The position numbers and the translations under genes are program-made. The notes under the pieces were generated by a model. That model was given only the letters and a program-made list of their open reading frames with translations. It had not been told where the DNA came from and did no database searches. 64,000 nt of DNA from positions 2,742,001 to 2,806,000 of the forward strand of contig NZ_CP159258.1 of assembly GCF_040438925.1 (NCBI RefSeq), written 5' to 3'. Shown in pieces: positions 17,985 through 29,900 of the stretch; the stretch's first letter is position 1, and every line of letters begins with the position of its first letter. The DNA is from Pseudomonas sp. MYb327 (GTDB lineage: Bacteria; Pseudomonadota; Gammaproteobacteria; Pseudomonadales; Pseudomonadaceae).

Positions 17985-20189
17985 TTACCTGGATAACGCC
18001 GTCACATTGGCCCGCGCCGTGTGCAGTTTCTTGTAACTGTCGATCAGACGCAGGTGTCGATCGAGGCCTTCCAGTTTCATGCTCGTCGGGGTCAAGCCGT
18101 AGAAGCGCACGCTGCCTTCCACCGACCCTATCACGGCGTCCATGCGCTCATTGCCAAACATCCGGCGGAAGTTGACCTCGTAATCGTCGAGCTCCAGGTC
18201 ATCGTCCAGCTGCACTTCCAGCACCACGTTCAAGGCCTGATAAAACAATCCGCGCTCGACCGTGTTGTCGTTGTACTGCAGGAAAGCTTCCACGAGCTCT
18301 TTTGCCTCGTCGTATTTCTTCAAGGCGACATAGATCAGCAGCTTCAACTCCAGGATCGTCAGCTGACCCCAGGCCGTGTTGTCGTCGAATTCGATGCCGA
18401 TCAATGTGGTGATGTCGGTGTAATCGTCCAGCTCGCTGTTTTCCAGACGCTTGACCAAGGCTCTCAAACCGACGTTGGTCAGGCTATGCAGGTTCAAGAT
18501 GTCGGATCGGAACAACAGCGCCTTGTTGGTGTTATCCCAGATCAAATCTTCTATCGGATAGATTTCCGAATAATCCGGCACCAGGATGCGGCAGGCCTTC
18601 GCGCCGATATGCTCGTACACCGCCATGTACACTTCTTTGCCCATGTCTTCGAGGATGCCGAACAACGTCGCAGCTTCGTCGGTATTGGAGTTTTCACCCT
18701 GGCCGGAGAAGTCCCACTCGACAAACTCGAAATCAGACCTGGCACTGAAGAAGCGCCACGACACCACGCCGCTGGAATCGATGAAGTGCTCGACAAAGTT
18801 GTTCGGTTCAGTGACCGCGTGACCTTCGAAGGTCGGCTGAGGCAGATCGTTCAGGCCTTCAAAACTGCGGCCTTGCAGCAACTCGGTCAGGCTGCGTTCC
18901 AGCGCCACTTCAAAGCTCGGGTGCGCCCCGAACGAGGCAAATACGCCGCCGGTCCGCGGGTTCATCAAGGTCACGCACATCACCGGGAATTCGCCGCCCA
19001 ACGATGCATCCTTCACCAGCACCGGGAAGCCCTGCTCTTCCAGCCCCTGGATACCGGCCAGAATGCTCGGGTATTTCGCCAGCACTTCCTGCGGCACATC
19101 CGGTAGTGCGAGTTCGCCTTCGAGAATTTCGCGTTTCACCGCGCGCTCGAAGATTTCCGACAAGCACTGCACCTGCGCTTCGGCCAGCGTGTTGCCGGCG
19201 CTCATGCCGTTGCTGAGGTACAGGTTTTCGATCAGGTTTGACGGGAAATACACCACCTCTTTGTCCGACTGGCGCACAAAGGGCAACGAACAGATGCCAC
19301 GTTCGACATTGCCGGAGTTGGTGTCGTACAGATGCGAGCCACGCAGCTCGCCATCACGGTTGAAAATTTTCCGGCAGTATTCGTCGAGAATTTCCGCCGG
19401 CAACGCATCTTTGGGGCCAGGTTTGAACCAGCGTTCGTCCGGGTAATGCACGAACTCGGCGTTGGCGATGTCCTCTCCCCAGAACTGATCGTTGTAGAAG
19501 AAATTGCAATTGAGCCGCTCGATAAATTCGCCCAACGCCGAGGCCAACGCGCCTTCTTTGGTCGCGCCCTTGCCATTGGTGAAACACATCGGCGAATGCG
19601 CATCGCGGATATGCAGCGACCACACGTTGGGAACGATATTGCGCCATGAAGCGATTTCAATCTTCATGCCCAGGCCGGCAAGGATTTCCGACATGTTGGC
19701 GATGGTTTGTTCCAGCGGCAGATCCTTGCCGACAATGTAGGTGCCCGCGTCCGAGGCCAGGTTCGGCATCAGCAACGCCTGAGCATCGGCATCAAGGTTC
19801 TCGACCTCTTCAATCACGAACTCAGGTCCGGTTTGCACCACCTTCTTTACCGTGCAACGGTCGATCGAACGCAAAATGCCCTGGCGGTCCTTGGCGGAGA
19901 TATCCGCCGGCAATTCGACCTGAATCTTGAAAATCTGGTTGTAGCGGTTTTCCGGATCAACAATGTTGTTCTGCGACAAACGAATGTTATCGGTGGGGAT
20001 GTTGCGGGTTTCGCAGTACAACTTCACAAAGTAAGCCGCGCACAGAGCCGACGAAGCCAGGAAGTAGTCGAACGGACCCGGTGCCGAGCCGTCGCCCTTG
20101 TAGCGGATAGGCTGGTCGGCCACCACCGTGAAGTCATCGAATTTGGCTTCAAGACGTAGGTTGTCGAGAAAATTGACCTTGATTTCCAT
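17985..20189 (-). CDS. ycaO: OsmC-YcaO fusion protein
   Basis: A 734-residue two-domain protein. Residues 1-140 are an OsmC fold with the conserved pair Cys50 (SSALC) and Cys112 (DRCTVKK) in the positions used for peroxide reduction. Residues about 190-590 are a YcaO domain with the ATP-binding Glu/Gln pattern (GEFIERLN, AEAQVQCLSEIFERA, SLTELLQGR). YcaO enzymes phosphorylate an amide to activate it; E. coli YcaO is linked to beta-methylthiolation of ribosomal protein S12. The rest is a helical, TPR-like tail. E. coli YcaO is about 586 residues and lacks the OsmC part. No RiPP precursor or dehydrogenase partner is beside it, which argues for a housekeeping role. The ribosome site is weak. Confidence 0.85.
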   Translation of the reverse strand: MEIKVNFLDNLRLEAKFDDFTVVADQPIRYKGDGSAPGPFDYFLASSALCAAYFVKLYCETRNIPTDNIRLSQNNIVDPENRYNQIFKIQVELPADISAKDRQGILRSIDRCTVKKVVQTGPEFVIEEVENLDADAQALLMPNLASDAGTYIVGKDLPLEQTIANMSEILAGLGMKIEIASWRNIVPNVWSLHIRDAHSPMCFTNGKGATKEGALASALGEFIERLNCNFFYNDQFWGEDIANAEFVHYPDERWFKPGPKDALPAEILDEYCRKIFNRDGELRGSHLYDTNSGNVERGICSLPFVRQSDKEVVYFPSNLIENLYLSNGMSAGNTLAEAQVQCLSEIFERAVKREILEGELALPDVPQEVLAKYPSILAGIQGLEEQGFPVLVKDASLGGEFPVMCVTLMNPRTGGVFASFGAHPSFEVALERSLTELLQGRSFEGLNDLPQPTFEGHAVTEPNNFVEHFIDSSGVVSWRFFSARSDFEFVEWDFSGQGENSNTDEAATLFGILEDMGKEVYMAVYEHIGAKACRILVPDYSEIYPIEDLIWDNTNKALLFRSDILNLHSLTNVGLRALVKRLENSELDDYTDITTLIGIEFDDNTAWGQLTILELKLLIYVALKKYDEAKELVEAFLQYNDNTVERGLFYQALNVVLEVQLDDDLELDDYEVNFRRMFGNERMDAVIGSVEGSVRFYGLTPTSMKLEGLDRHLRLIDSYKKLHTARANVTALSR

Positions 20190-20345
20190 GCGGGATTACC
20201 AGAATAACGAAAACAGAATGGGCGGCATTATCCCTTTTTTAGCCAGATCGCACGCGGCAATCTTTAGCGCCAAGCCTCACTCCGTCGAAAACCCCGGCAC
20301 TTGGCCAACCATGAATGTCTATGGGCTGGCCAAGACGACAGCGGT

Positions 20346-21104
20346 TCAGCCGTTGTTGCCCGGTATCGATTCCTGGCTGAAGGCGTCCACCGCCTGCACC
20401 AGGCCTTGCGCCGACATCATCACCAGTGCCCGACCTTTCTCCGCCGTTGCCTGCGCCGGGTCCGAACCCATGCGTCCGTCCGGATGGCGCGCGCGGAAGT
20501 CTTGCGCTTCGCGGATCGGCCCCCACGCTGCAATTTGGGGCGAATAATCAGCCGACTTGATGGAGTCAGGGTAAGCCCATTGAGTAACAGCAATCTCGGA
20601 AGGCGTCGCATGGATGCCATGCCCCGTCGGGAACTGCTGCCGTGCCAGATTTTCCACGCCTTCCAGATCCCACCAATTGCACAACTTCAGCGCAAAACCC
20701 GCTGGGCGCCTGGCGAAACTCGCCTCGGCGTAGAGTTCCGAGAAGGCCGCTTCAATCGATGCAACGTTGCCGCCGTGACCATTGAGAAAGAGGATTTTCT
20801 CGAACCCGTGCGCCGCCAAAGACCGCACCCAATCGCCGATGGCGGCGATGAAGGTGGATGGACGCAGTGAAATGGTTCCCGGAAAGCCCAGATGATGCTG
20901 GGCCATGCCGATGTTGAAGGTGGGAGCAATCAGGATGTCCGCTGTTTTCTGCGCTTCGTGAGCGATGATTTCAGGGCACATCCAATCGGTCCCCAAAAGG
21001 CCGGTTGGCCCGTGTTGTTCGTTCGAGCCAATCGGGATCACGATGGTACGACTACGGTTCAGAAATTCGCCGATTTCGGCCCAGGTCGACAGGTGTAGAA
21101 GCAT
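20346..21104 (-). CDS. Creatininase family amidohydrolase
   Basis: A 252-residue metal-dependent amidohydrolase. Family motifs are present: the metal-binding SNEQHGPTGLLGTD near residue 27, FNIGMAQHHLGFPGTISL, the NGHGGN loop near residue 108 and the late HATPSEIAVTQW with a ligand Glu. Members open cyclic amides such as creatinine, or act on formamides in cofactor synthesis. The start is the ATG behind GGAG, giving the normal family length. It lies 66 bases after an MFS transporter on the same strand, which suggests the pair imports and hydrolyses one compound. Creatinine itself is not proven. Confidence 0.85.
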   Translation of the reverse strand: MLLHLSTWAEIGEFLNRSRTIVIPIGSNEQHGPTGLLGTDWMCPEIIAHEAQKTADILIAPTFNIGMAQHHLGFPGTISLRPSTFIAAIGDWVRSLAAHGFEKILFLNGHGGNVASIEAAFSELYAEASFARRPAGFALKLCNWWDLEGVENLARQQFPTGHGIHATPSEIAVTQWAYPDSIKSADYSPQIAAWGPIREAQDFRARHPDGRMGSDPAQATAEKGRALVMMSAQGLVQAVDAFSQESIPGNNG

Positions 21105-21170
21105 TTTAGATTCTCCAATGGAACGTTCCTTTCGGAACACGACGATTATGTTGAAGTGACAGCTCACTGA

Positions 21171-22484
21171 TCACACTGCGCTGTATTCAGGTGCAGCGCG
21201 TTCACTCGATAACGATCTGCTCAGAATGATGACAAGTGCCGCACAAAGGGATGTACACCCCACGACAACAATGCCCAGATTCATGCTTCCGGTTGCGGTT
21301 TTTGCCCAGCCAATCACCGCGGGTCCCCAGAAACCTCCGCACAGGCCGATGGTGTTGATGAACGCGATACCTCCCGCCGCAGCTTCGCCCTTGATGTGTT
21401 CGGACGGCATGGCCCAGAACACGGTGTACGCCATGAAAATCGTGGTTGTCGCCACGGTCAGCAGGCCCAGCGAAACCATCAAGTGCCCTTCGGCAAAGGG
21501 AAACAGCAGGAGAAGAAAAGCCCCGATGGCCGCCGGCACTGCGCAGTGGTAACGCCTTTCGCCAACACGGTCGGACCGACGCCCTATCAGGTACATGCCG
21601 ATAGCCGCCCCGACATAAGGAATAGCTGCGTACCAACCCAACTGCATGGTGTCGTTAACGCCTTGGGCCTTGAGGACCGCCGGAAGCCAGAAGCTCATGG
21701 CGTAGATCGAGAAGATGATGCAGAAATACGCCGACGCCAGCACATAGGTTTTCGGGTCGCGCAGAACGGCCTTGAACGAATGGACATGGCTCGACGAAGT
21801 ACTCAGTTCGGCCTCCAGCAATTTCTTTTCTTCAGCACTTAGCCAACGTGCTTCAGAGGGGCGATTCGACAGTACGAAGAAGGTAAGAATGCCAAGGAAG
21901 ACGCAGGGAAGCCCTTCGATGAGAAACATCCATTGCCACCCGGCCAAACCACCGATGCCCGAAAGCGTGGTGATCAGCCAGGCGGAAAGCGGACCGCCGA
22001 CAATGCCGCCAATGGGCCCGGCGATAAACACGATTGCAATGGCGCGGGCCATGCGCGTCGGGCCGTACCAGCAAGACAAGTAATAAATCATGCCCGGTGC
22101 GAATCCGGCTTCGAACACACCCAACAAAAAACGCATGGCATAGAACGTCGGCACGTCGCGAACAAACAGCATGCAGGCCGAGGTAATGCCCCATAACACC
22201 AAAATTCGACTGAACGTTTTGCGTGCGCCGACCCGTGGCAGCATCAGGTTGCTGGGCAGCTCAAACAACACATAGCCCAGAAAAAAGATGCCGGCGCCCG
22301 CGCCATAAGCCGCGTCGGAAAGCCCGAGATCACTTTGCATTTGCAGTTTGGCGAAGCCGACATTGATTCGGTCCAGATAGGCAAATACATAGCAAATGAA
22401 CAGCAGCGGCAGCAGCCGCCAATTGAGCTTGCGGTAAAGGGCCGAAAGAGCGCCACTGGTTGCCGTCGGTGCACAGGCTGACAT
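21171..22484 (-). CDS. MFS transporter, ACS family
   Basis: A 437-residue, twelve-helix major facilitator of the phthalate/tartrate-type ACS branch. The first helix has CYVFAYLDRINVGFAKLQM, followed by the FELPSNLMLPRVGARKTFSRI loop, both typical of the group. The ATG is taken seven bases after GGAG; the in-frame extension to 22601 would cross into the divergent promoter. It is transcribed ahead of the creatininase gene, and a LysR gene diverges from it. Likely cargo is an organic anion or the cyclic amide handled by that enzyme. Confidence 0.85.
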   Translation of the reverse strand: MSACAPTATSGALSALYRKLNWRLLPLLFICYVFAYLDRINVGFAKLQMQSDLGLSDAAYGAGAGIFFLGYVLFELPSNLMLPRVGARKTFSRILVLWGITSACMLFVRDVPTFYAMRFLLGVFEAGFAPGMIYYLSCWYGPTRMARAIAIVFIAGPIGGIVGGPLSAWLITTLSGIGGLAGWQWMFLIEGLPCVFLGILTFFVLSNRPSEARWLSAEEKKLLEAELSTSSSHVHSFKAVLRDPKTYVLASAYFCIIFSIYAMSFWLPAVLKAQGVNDTMQLGWYAAIPYVGAAIGMYLIGRRSDRVGERRYHCAVPAAIGAFLLLLFPFAEGHLMVSLGLLTVATTTIFMAYTVFWAMPSEHIKGEAAAGGIAFINTIGLCGGFWGPAVIGWAKTATGSMNLGIVVVGCTSLCAALVIILSRSLSSERAAPEYSAV

Positions 22485-22627
22485 AGGAGTCTCCAATTGT
22501 TCTTGTTTGGCCGGTGATGGTGGTCGTGCCAGAGAATGTTGCGCCGAGGGCAAAAACCCAGCAAGAGCAACTAAGTTCGCGTACCGTTGCTCTATGGGCA
22601 ACGCTGGATTATCAAGGGAGGTGCGTC

Positions 22628-23560
22628 ATGCGCGAGATCAACCAACAAAGGCTCCGGTATTTTCACGAGGTGCTGGTCCACGGCTCGATTCGTGGCGCGG
22701 CCGACAGCATCAATACGTCGCCCTCGGTGATCACGCGTCAAATAAAGCTGCTGGAAGAAGAACTGGGAGCGAAGCTTTTCGAGCGCCAGGCGCGGGGCGT
22801 TCAGCCCACCGAGGCCGCCGCGCATTTGCTGGAATTCTGGCGAGGTTATCGATCGCACCAGGAGAAACTCGAAGACCAGCTGCAAGCGATTAAAGGCTTG
22901 CAGCAAGGTCATGTGCGCGTGGTGATCAGTGAGGGTTACGTCGACGCTTTGGTCGACAATGTGCTCGCGCCTTTCTGCAAGCAATACCCGAAGCTCGATG
23001 TCACGCTGGACATATTGCCCGTCGATGACGTGATGAACGAAGTCGCCGAAAACCGCGCGCATATAGGCCTTGCCTACAATCCCCCGATGCACGCGCACAT
23101 CGATTTTCGCGCAACGTCCTCGCAGCCCGTCATGCTGCTGGTGCGCCCGGATCATCCACTTGCATTGACGGGCCGCGCGGCCACCGTCGAAGACATTCTC
23201 GCCTGCCAACTGGTGTTGACGCCCACCACGTTCGGGATCGGTCATGCGATGAAAATGCTGGAGTACGCGGAGAAAATCGAGATTCGCCCAGCGCTGGTCA
23301 GCAACTCGCTGGCCGCACTCAAACGTCTGATCGCTGCCGGGGGGTTCGCGTCATTGCTGGGTGAATTCGCGGCGTATCGGGAAATCGCCAAGGGAAGCCT
23401 GGCTGCCGTTCCCATAGACCACCCGATTTTTCTGGGTGTCGAGGCGAAATTGCTGGTCAAGTCCGGCCGACCGCTGGCCGCCCCGGCTCAAGAGTTACTG
23501 GACTGGATGCTGCAGCGCCTGCCGATGTTCTGGTCTCACGAACACGCGCAACGCGGCTGA
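22628..23560 (+). CDS. LysR-family transcriptional regulator
   Basis: A 310-residue LysR protein with the helix-turn-helix at residues 3-60 ([21 protein letters not shown], then [22 protein letters not shown]) and an effector domain beginning near residue 90. A strong GGGAGGTG precedes the ATG. It is divergent from the MFS-creatininase operon by about 140 bases and probably controls it. The effector could be the imported substrate. A longer in-frame ORF from 22514 is not needed. Confidence 0.88.
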   Translation: MREINQQRLRYFHEVLVHGSIRGAADSINTSPSVITRQIKLLEEELGAKLFERQARGVQPTEAAAHLLEFWRGYRSHQEKLEDQLQAIKGLQQGHVRVVISEGYVDALVDNVLAPFCKQYPKLDVTLDILPVDDVMNEVAENRAHIGLAYNPPMHAHIDFRATSSQPVMLLVRPDHPLALTGRAATVEDILACQLVLTPTTFGIGHAMKMLEYAEKIEIRPALVSNSLAALKRLIAAGGFASLLGEFAAYREIAKGSLAAVPIDHPIFLGVEAKLLVKSGRPLAAPAQELLDWMLQRLPMFWSHEHAQRG

Positions 23561-23587
23561 TGAGGCAGCGCCGAGTGACCGCTGAGA

Positions 23588-23607
23588 GGTATGCGTCACC
23601 GCATACC
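23588..23607. terminator. Possible bidirectional terminator hairpin
   Basis: GGTATGCG and CGCATACC pair perfectly around the tetraloop TCAC, between the convergent LysR gene and the 24-residue membrane peptide gene. No long U-run follows. Confidence 0.4.
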
Positions 23608-23640
23608 CCAGCGATTCCGGAAAGTTGACCGCCTGCGAAT

Positions 23641-23715
23641 CTATGCCAAGCCAAGGAACGACAGGATTACCACGACAACCACGACCAGCCCGACGATGTA
23701 GATGATGTTGTTCAT
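23641..23715 (-). CDS. 24-residue single-helix membrane peptide
   Basis: Too short for ordinary gene finders. The peptide is MNNIIYIVGLVVVVVVILSF followed by LGLA and a TAG stop. It is one transmembrane helix with almost no soluble part. GAGAGG stands eight bases before the ATG, so translation is plausible. Peptides of this look (MNxIIYIVGxVVxVxxxLSFFG) occur in other pseudomonads as far as I recall. Possible roles are a small inner-membrane modulator or a type I toxin-like peptide; I see no antitoxin RNA and would not claim one. Confidence 0.6.
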   Translation of the reverse strand: MNNIIYIVGLVVVVVVILSFLGLA

Positions 23716-23993
23716 ATAGCCACCTCTCAACCTGAACAGGAGTGCGGAACGAGGCTGTTGCAGAACCTGAAGGCTGCAACATGGCTCGTTATTCCGTTCG
23801 ACAACAGGCGCGTCTCAATGTCTCAAAGTCCGCCGGCTATGTACGCCAGCGAACAGACGAACAACCCTTCATGTCCTCACACTCAGAGCTGAAAAGCGAC
23901 ATCCACCCAGCGCTCCCCGGTACTGGCGCGATGGATTGGCGCACCTCTCGACATGCTCGCATTCGTATTCACGCATTTCAGGCCCAGGACTTT

Positions 23994-26900
23994 ATGAACA
24001 GCATATGGACACGCATCCAACAGGTGTTTTCCCGCTCGTCCGGCTTTTGGCGAACCGGTTCGTTCTCCCCGCCCCGATTTGAATACGAGCCGATATTGCG
24101 CTCGGAGCTTTTCAGCGCCGATCAGATGGCCAGTCATGGCATCGCCCTGGCCGGGCAGCATCGCCTGACCGCCATGTCCGCCCGGGACTCAATGCTGCGC
24201 AGGCTGGATGACAACGAGGCACTGCTCAAACGCAGTTGCACGGCGCTGTCCAACGCGCAGATGTCCAGTCGACGGGTCACGCCGGCTGCGGAATGGCTGC
24301 TGGACAATTACTTTCTGGTTGAAGACCACATTCGCACCGCCAGGACGCACCTGCCCAAAGGCTACAGCCGTGAGTTGCCGCGCCTGATCAACGGCCCGTC
24401 CGCCGGGCTGCCTCGCGTTTATGACATCGCCCTGGAGACGATTTCCCATGGCGACGGCCGGGTTGATGAGCAAAGCCTGAGCCGTTTTATTGTTGCCTAC
24501 CAGACCGTGATGTCGCTGGCGCTCGGGGAGCTGTGGGCGATCCCGATCATGTTGCGTCTGGCGTTGATCGAAAACCTGCGGCGTGTGGCTTCTCGGGTCA
24601 TGGCCAACGCCGATGATCGCAACCTCGCCGATGACTGGGCCGAACGCCTGATCGAAACCTCGGAACGCGATATCAAAAGCGTAGTGCTGACCGTGGCCGA
24701 CATGGCCCGCTCCGCCCCGCCGATGACCCCTGCCTTCGTCGCCGAATTGACCCGTCGCCTGCAAGGCCAAAGCGCCGCCCTGGCCCTGCCGCTGACCTGG
24801 ATTGAGCAGACGCTCAGCGAGACCGGCTCGAGCATCGAACGCCAGGTGCAACTCGATGCGCAACAACAGGCCGCGGATCAGGTGTCCATCGGCAATAGCA
24901 TCGGCAGCTTGCGCCTGTTATCCGCCACTGACTGGCGCGAGTTCGTCGAATCGATGAGTCATGTCGAACAGATTCTCAGTGAAGACCCGGCGGCGATTTA
25001 CCGGGCCATGGATTTCAGTACCCGTGACAGCTATCGACATGTCATTGAACGCCTGGCGCGACGCAGCCCACAGCACTCGGAAATCCAGGTAGCCCGCGCC
25101 GCGATCGATCTTGCCAGCGCCGCCACCGCCCAGGTGTCTTGCACATTACTGGCCCGGCACGTCGGCTATTACTTGATCAGCGCCGGGCTACCGGTACTGG
25201 AGCGACAACTCAACACCCGGGTTCCGCTACATGTACGCTGGAATCGCTTGCAGCAGCAGTCGCCGCTAATGTTTTACCTGGCACCGGTGGCGTTTCTGAC
25301 GTTCATTTTTGCCTGGCCTCTACTGGCCTCGGCGCAGCGAGACGGAGTGCCCGAGGCGGCGCTACTGTTGCTGGCTATTCCATGTCTGGTGATGACCAGC
25401 CGATTGGCGATCAGCCTGATCAACTGGTTGGTAACGTTCAGTCTGGTGCCGGCGGTTTTGCCGAAAATGGATTACGCCCATGGTCTGCCCGATGAGGCAC
25501 GAAGCCTGGTGGTGATCCCGACGCTGATCGCCAGTCCGGCAGACGTGGACGAACTGGTGGAAGGACTGGAAGTGCGGTTTCTCGCCAACCGTGACCGCAA
25601 CCTGTATTTCGCCTTGCTCAGCGATTTTCTGGATGCCGCGCAAGAGTCTCAACCGCAAGACGCCGAGCTGCTTGCCCAGGCTTCCCGTGCAATCACCTTG
25701 CTCAACCAAAAATACGCGGACGGCCACAGCGACCATTTCTTTTTGCTGCATCGGCCGCGGCGCTGGAATGCCAGCGAGCGTGTGTGGATGGGCCACGAGC
25801 GCAAACGCGGCAAGCTGATTGAACTCAACTCGCTGTTGCGTGGCAACGGACTGGAGCGTTTCGACACCATCGTCGGCGACGTCACGCCGCTGCGCGGGGT
25901 GCGTTACGTGATCACCCTGGACACCGACACCCTGCTGCCACGCGACGTCGCGCGCCAATGCGTGGCGGCGATGATGCACCCGTTGAATCGCCCGTTGTTC
26001 GACAGTGCGGGCGAACAGATCATCTCCGGCTACGCCGTGTTGCAACCACGGGTGGGTATCAGCCTGACCAGCGCGACGCGCTCGATCTACGCACAGTTGT
26101 TCGGCAGCGATGCTGGCGTCGATCCCTACACAAGGGCGGTGTCGGACGTTTACCAGGATTTGTTCCAGCAAGGCTCGTTCATCGGCAAGGGCATCTACGA
26201 CGTGGATGCATTCACCTGCGCCCTGGAAGGTTGCTTGCCGGACAATCAGATTCTCAGCCACGACCTGATCGAAGGCTGTTATGCACGGTCCGGCCTGCTC
26301 AGCGATGTGCAAGTCTACGAACAATACCCTTCGCGCTATGGTGCCGATGTCAAACGCCGGCATCGCTGGGTGCGCGGCGACTGGCAATTGCTGCCGTGGA
26401 CCTTGCCCTGGGCGCGCAATGCCGACGGCAAGTGGGTGCGCAACCGGCTGAGTGTCATGGCCCGCTGGAAGATTCTCGACAATCTGCGGCGCAGCCTGGA
26501 ACCGCTGGCGCTGTTGTTGATGTTCGGCTGGGGTTGGTTTGCCAGCAGCCAGCCAATGGTCTGGACCCTTACCGTCATTGGCTTGCTGGTGATTCAACCG
26601 TTGCTGCGAGCAGTGACCGATCTGCTGCAAGCCCCCGCCGACGTGCCCTATGGTCAATACCTCATGGCGTTGCTGGGAGATCTGGGACACGACCTGGCCC
26701 GAGCGGGTCTGACCCTTGCGTGGCTGCCCTATGAGATGTTCTACAGCGCCGATGCGATCCTGCGTTCGCTCTGGCGAATCGGTTTCAGCCGACGCCTGCT
26801 GTTGCAATGGCAGCCCTCGCGGGAGGTGGAGCGCACCACGGAAAACCGGCTCACCGGCCTCTATCGCCAGATGTGGGTTCAACCGGTGGCAGCCCTGTCG

Positions 26901-29900
26901 TCACTGGCCGTGTTGGTCGACAGTCCGCACACGCTGGTTATCGCCAGTCCGTTGCTGTTGGCGTGGCTCGCGGGCCCTTGGATCGCCTGGCGGCTCAGCT
27001 CGCCACCGAAGCAGTCGACGTTTGCACCATCGGCAGAGCAGTTGCGCTTTTTGCGGGTGATGGCGCGCAAGACCTGGGCGTTCTTCGATCAATACGTCGG
27101 ACCGGAAGATCACTGGCTGCCACCGGATAACGTGCAGGAAGAACCCCGGCCGGCGATTGCCCATCGCACCTCGCCGACCAACATGGGCATGTCCCTGCTC
27201 GCTCACCTCGCCGCTCACGACTTCGGTTACTTAAGCACCGAGCGGCTGCTGTTCCGACTTGCGGCATCACTGGACAGCATGGACGGACTGGAACGTCATC
27301 GGCAGCACTTCTACAACTGGTACGACACGCAGACCCTCGAACCACTGCGTCCGCATTACGTCTCCACCGTCGACAGCGGAAACCTGGCGGGCCTGCTGCT
27401 GACCTTGAGCACCGGCACAAGGCAACTTGCCGACGCCCCGATGTTCGGCCCTGCCGTACTCAAAGGCCTGCGCGACACCCTCGACATCCTTGCGGATGCC
27501 CAACGTGCCGCGGGCGCGGATGAGCAGGCCTTGAGTCAGCTGAAAATACGCCTTGAACAAGCCGCGTCAGCGGCGACCACCGAAGCGCTGGCTGACCTGC
27601 TGCACACGGCTCATATCGTCGTCACCAACCTGCCAGCGGACACCGACGAAGAGTGCCTCTACTGGCGAGAAGCGTTTCTTCGTCAATGCCTGGACTGGAC
27701 CGAAGAACTGCAGCGCTTCCGACTCCCCGTTCCACCGGTCGCCACTCAGCCGCCGCCCTGCACCTTGCGTGAAATGGCAGCCCTGGATCCCGCCGATTGG
27801 GCCGCCGAGCATCACTCGTCAATCGAGCAGGTCCGGCGCATTGCCGGGCAGCGTCTGAAGTCCCTGGAGCACCTGGCGTTACAGGCTACGTCGATGGCAC
27901 AAATGGACTTCACGCTGCTTTACGACCACCAGCGTGATTTGTTCGTCATCGGCTACAACGCCGAAGAACTCAGGCTCGACAGCGGTTACTACGACCTGCT
28001 GGCGTCCGAGGTGCGGCTGACCAATTACGTGGTCATTGCTCAAGGCCAGATCCCGCAAAGCGCGTGGTTCACCTTGGGCAGGCTATTGAGTGAAAACGCT
28101 GGCGTGCCGACCTTGCTGTCCTGGTCAGGCTCGATGTTCGAGTACCTGATGCCCATGCTGGTGATGCCCAACTATGACGGCAGCCTGCTAGACCAGACTT
28201 GCCGCGCCGCCGTGGCGGTGCAGATCGAACACGGCAACAGGCTGGGCATTCCCTGGGGTGTTTCCGAATCGGGCTACTACACCGTCGACGCCCACCTTAA
28301 TTATCAATATCGCGCCTTCGGCGTTCAGGGTCTCGGGCTCAAGCGCGGGCTCAGCGATGACGTGGTCATAGCTCCGTATGCCAGCGCCCTGGCGTTGATG
28401 GTCGACGCCGAAGCGGCCTGCAAAAACTTGCAACGTCTTGCCCTGCAGGGCTCTTCAGGCCGTTTCGGCCTTTATGAAGCGGTGGATTACACCGACGCCC
28501 GCGTACCGCGCGGCCAGTCGTACGCCATCGTCCGTTCGTTTATGGCGCACCACCAGGGTATGAGTCTGCTGGCCTTGACCAGCCGATTACTCGATCAGCC
28601 CATGCAACGGCGGTTCGAAGCCGACCCGGCGCTGCAATCGGCGCTGCTGCTGTTGCAGGAACGGGTGCCAAAATCCGCGGCTCCCTACCTGCAGGCCGCA
28701 CAGTCGCCCGTGCCTGGCGACGTTGATCAGGCCCAGGACAGCGGGCTTCGGGTGTTCGCCGATCCGGGAAGCAAACGTCCTGCGGTGCAATTGCTGTCCA
28801 ACGGTCGCTACCACGTCATGCTGACCAGCGGTGGCGGTGGTTACAGCCGCCGCCACGACATGGCCGTCACCCGTTGGCAGGAGGACATCTCACAGGATAA
28901 CTGGGGGATGTTCTGTTACCTGCGCGATGTCCAGACCAACACGGTGTGGTCGGCGGCGCATCAACCGACGTTGCATCGACCCGAGAGCCACGAAGCGATC
29001 TTCAGCGACTCCCGAGCAGAGTTCCGCGCACGCAACCTGGATTTCGACACACACCTGGAGATCGTCGTCTCGCCTGAAGACGACATCGAACTGCGCCGCC
29101 TGCATGTCTCCAATCGCGCGTCATCGGCCAAGACACTGGAGATCACCACCTACGCCGAAGTGGTGCTCACCTCCCCGGCTAACGACGCGATGCACCCGGC
29201 ATTCAGCAAACTGTTCGTGCAGACCGAACTGCTGCCCGATCTGCAGGCCATTGTCTGCAGCCGGCGGCCACGGGCCAGCGATGAGCCGACGCCGTGGATG
29301 TGCCATTTGCTGGCCGCGCACGGGGTGGACATCGATGCGATCTCCTATGAAACCGATCGCGCCCGCTTCATCGGCCGGGGCCGCAGCCTGGTGTCGCCCG
29401 CCGCCCTCGATGCCGATTGCCAGCGCTTGTCCGGCAGTGCAGGCCCGGTGCTCGATCCGGTGGTCGCGATTCGTTGCCGGATTACCTTGCAACCCGGCCA
29501 ACAGGGCACCATCGACCTGGCTACCGGCGTCGCCGACAGCCGTGATGTCTGCCTTTGCCTGATCAACAAATACCGCGACCGCCACCTCGCCGACCGGGTA
29601 TTCGACCTGTCCTGGACCCATAGCCAGGTGCTTTTGCGTCAGCTCAATGCCTCGTTGTCCGATGCGCGTCTGTTCGAACAAATGGCTTCATCCGTGCTGT
29701 ATGCGAACGCCTCGATGCGCGCCGATAACGCGGTGTTGATTGCCAACCGACGCAATCAACCGGGACTTTGGGGCCAGGCGATTTCCGGCGACTTGCCCAT
29801 CGTGTTGCTGCAAATCCACAGCCTGGACAACATCGTCCTGGTGCAGCAGATGATTCAAGCCCACGCCTACTGGCGCCTAAAAGGCCTGGCGGTCGACCTG

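Noticed and set aside
20299..20335. TTGGCCA/TGGCCAA inverted repeat between the YcaO and creatininase genes
   Set aside because: Seven base pairs with a long loop and no T-run; too weak to call.
23641..23715. Type I toxin-antitoxin locus for the 24-residue peptide
   Set aside because: Size would fit, but no opposing promoter or antisense RNA structure was found.
25362..26882. 506-codon ORF antisense to the glucan synthase gene
   Set aside because: Shadow ORF produced by GC-rich codon bias; His/Gln/Arg-rich without domains.
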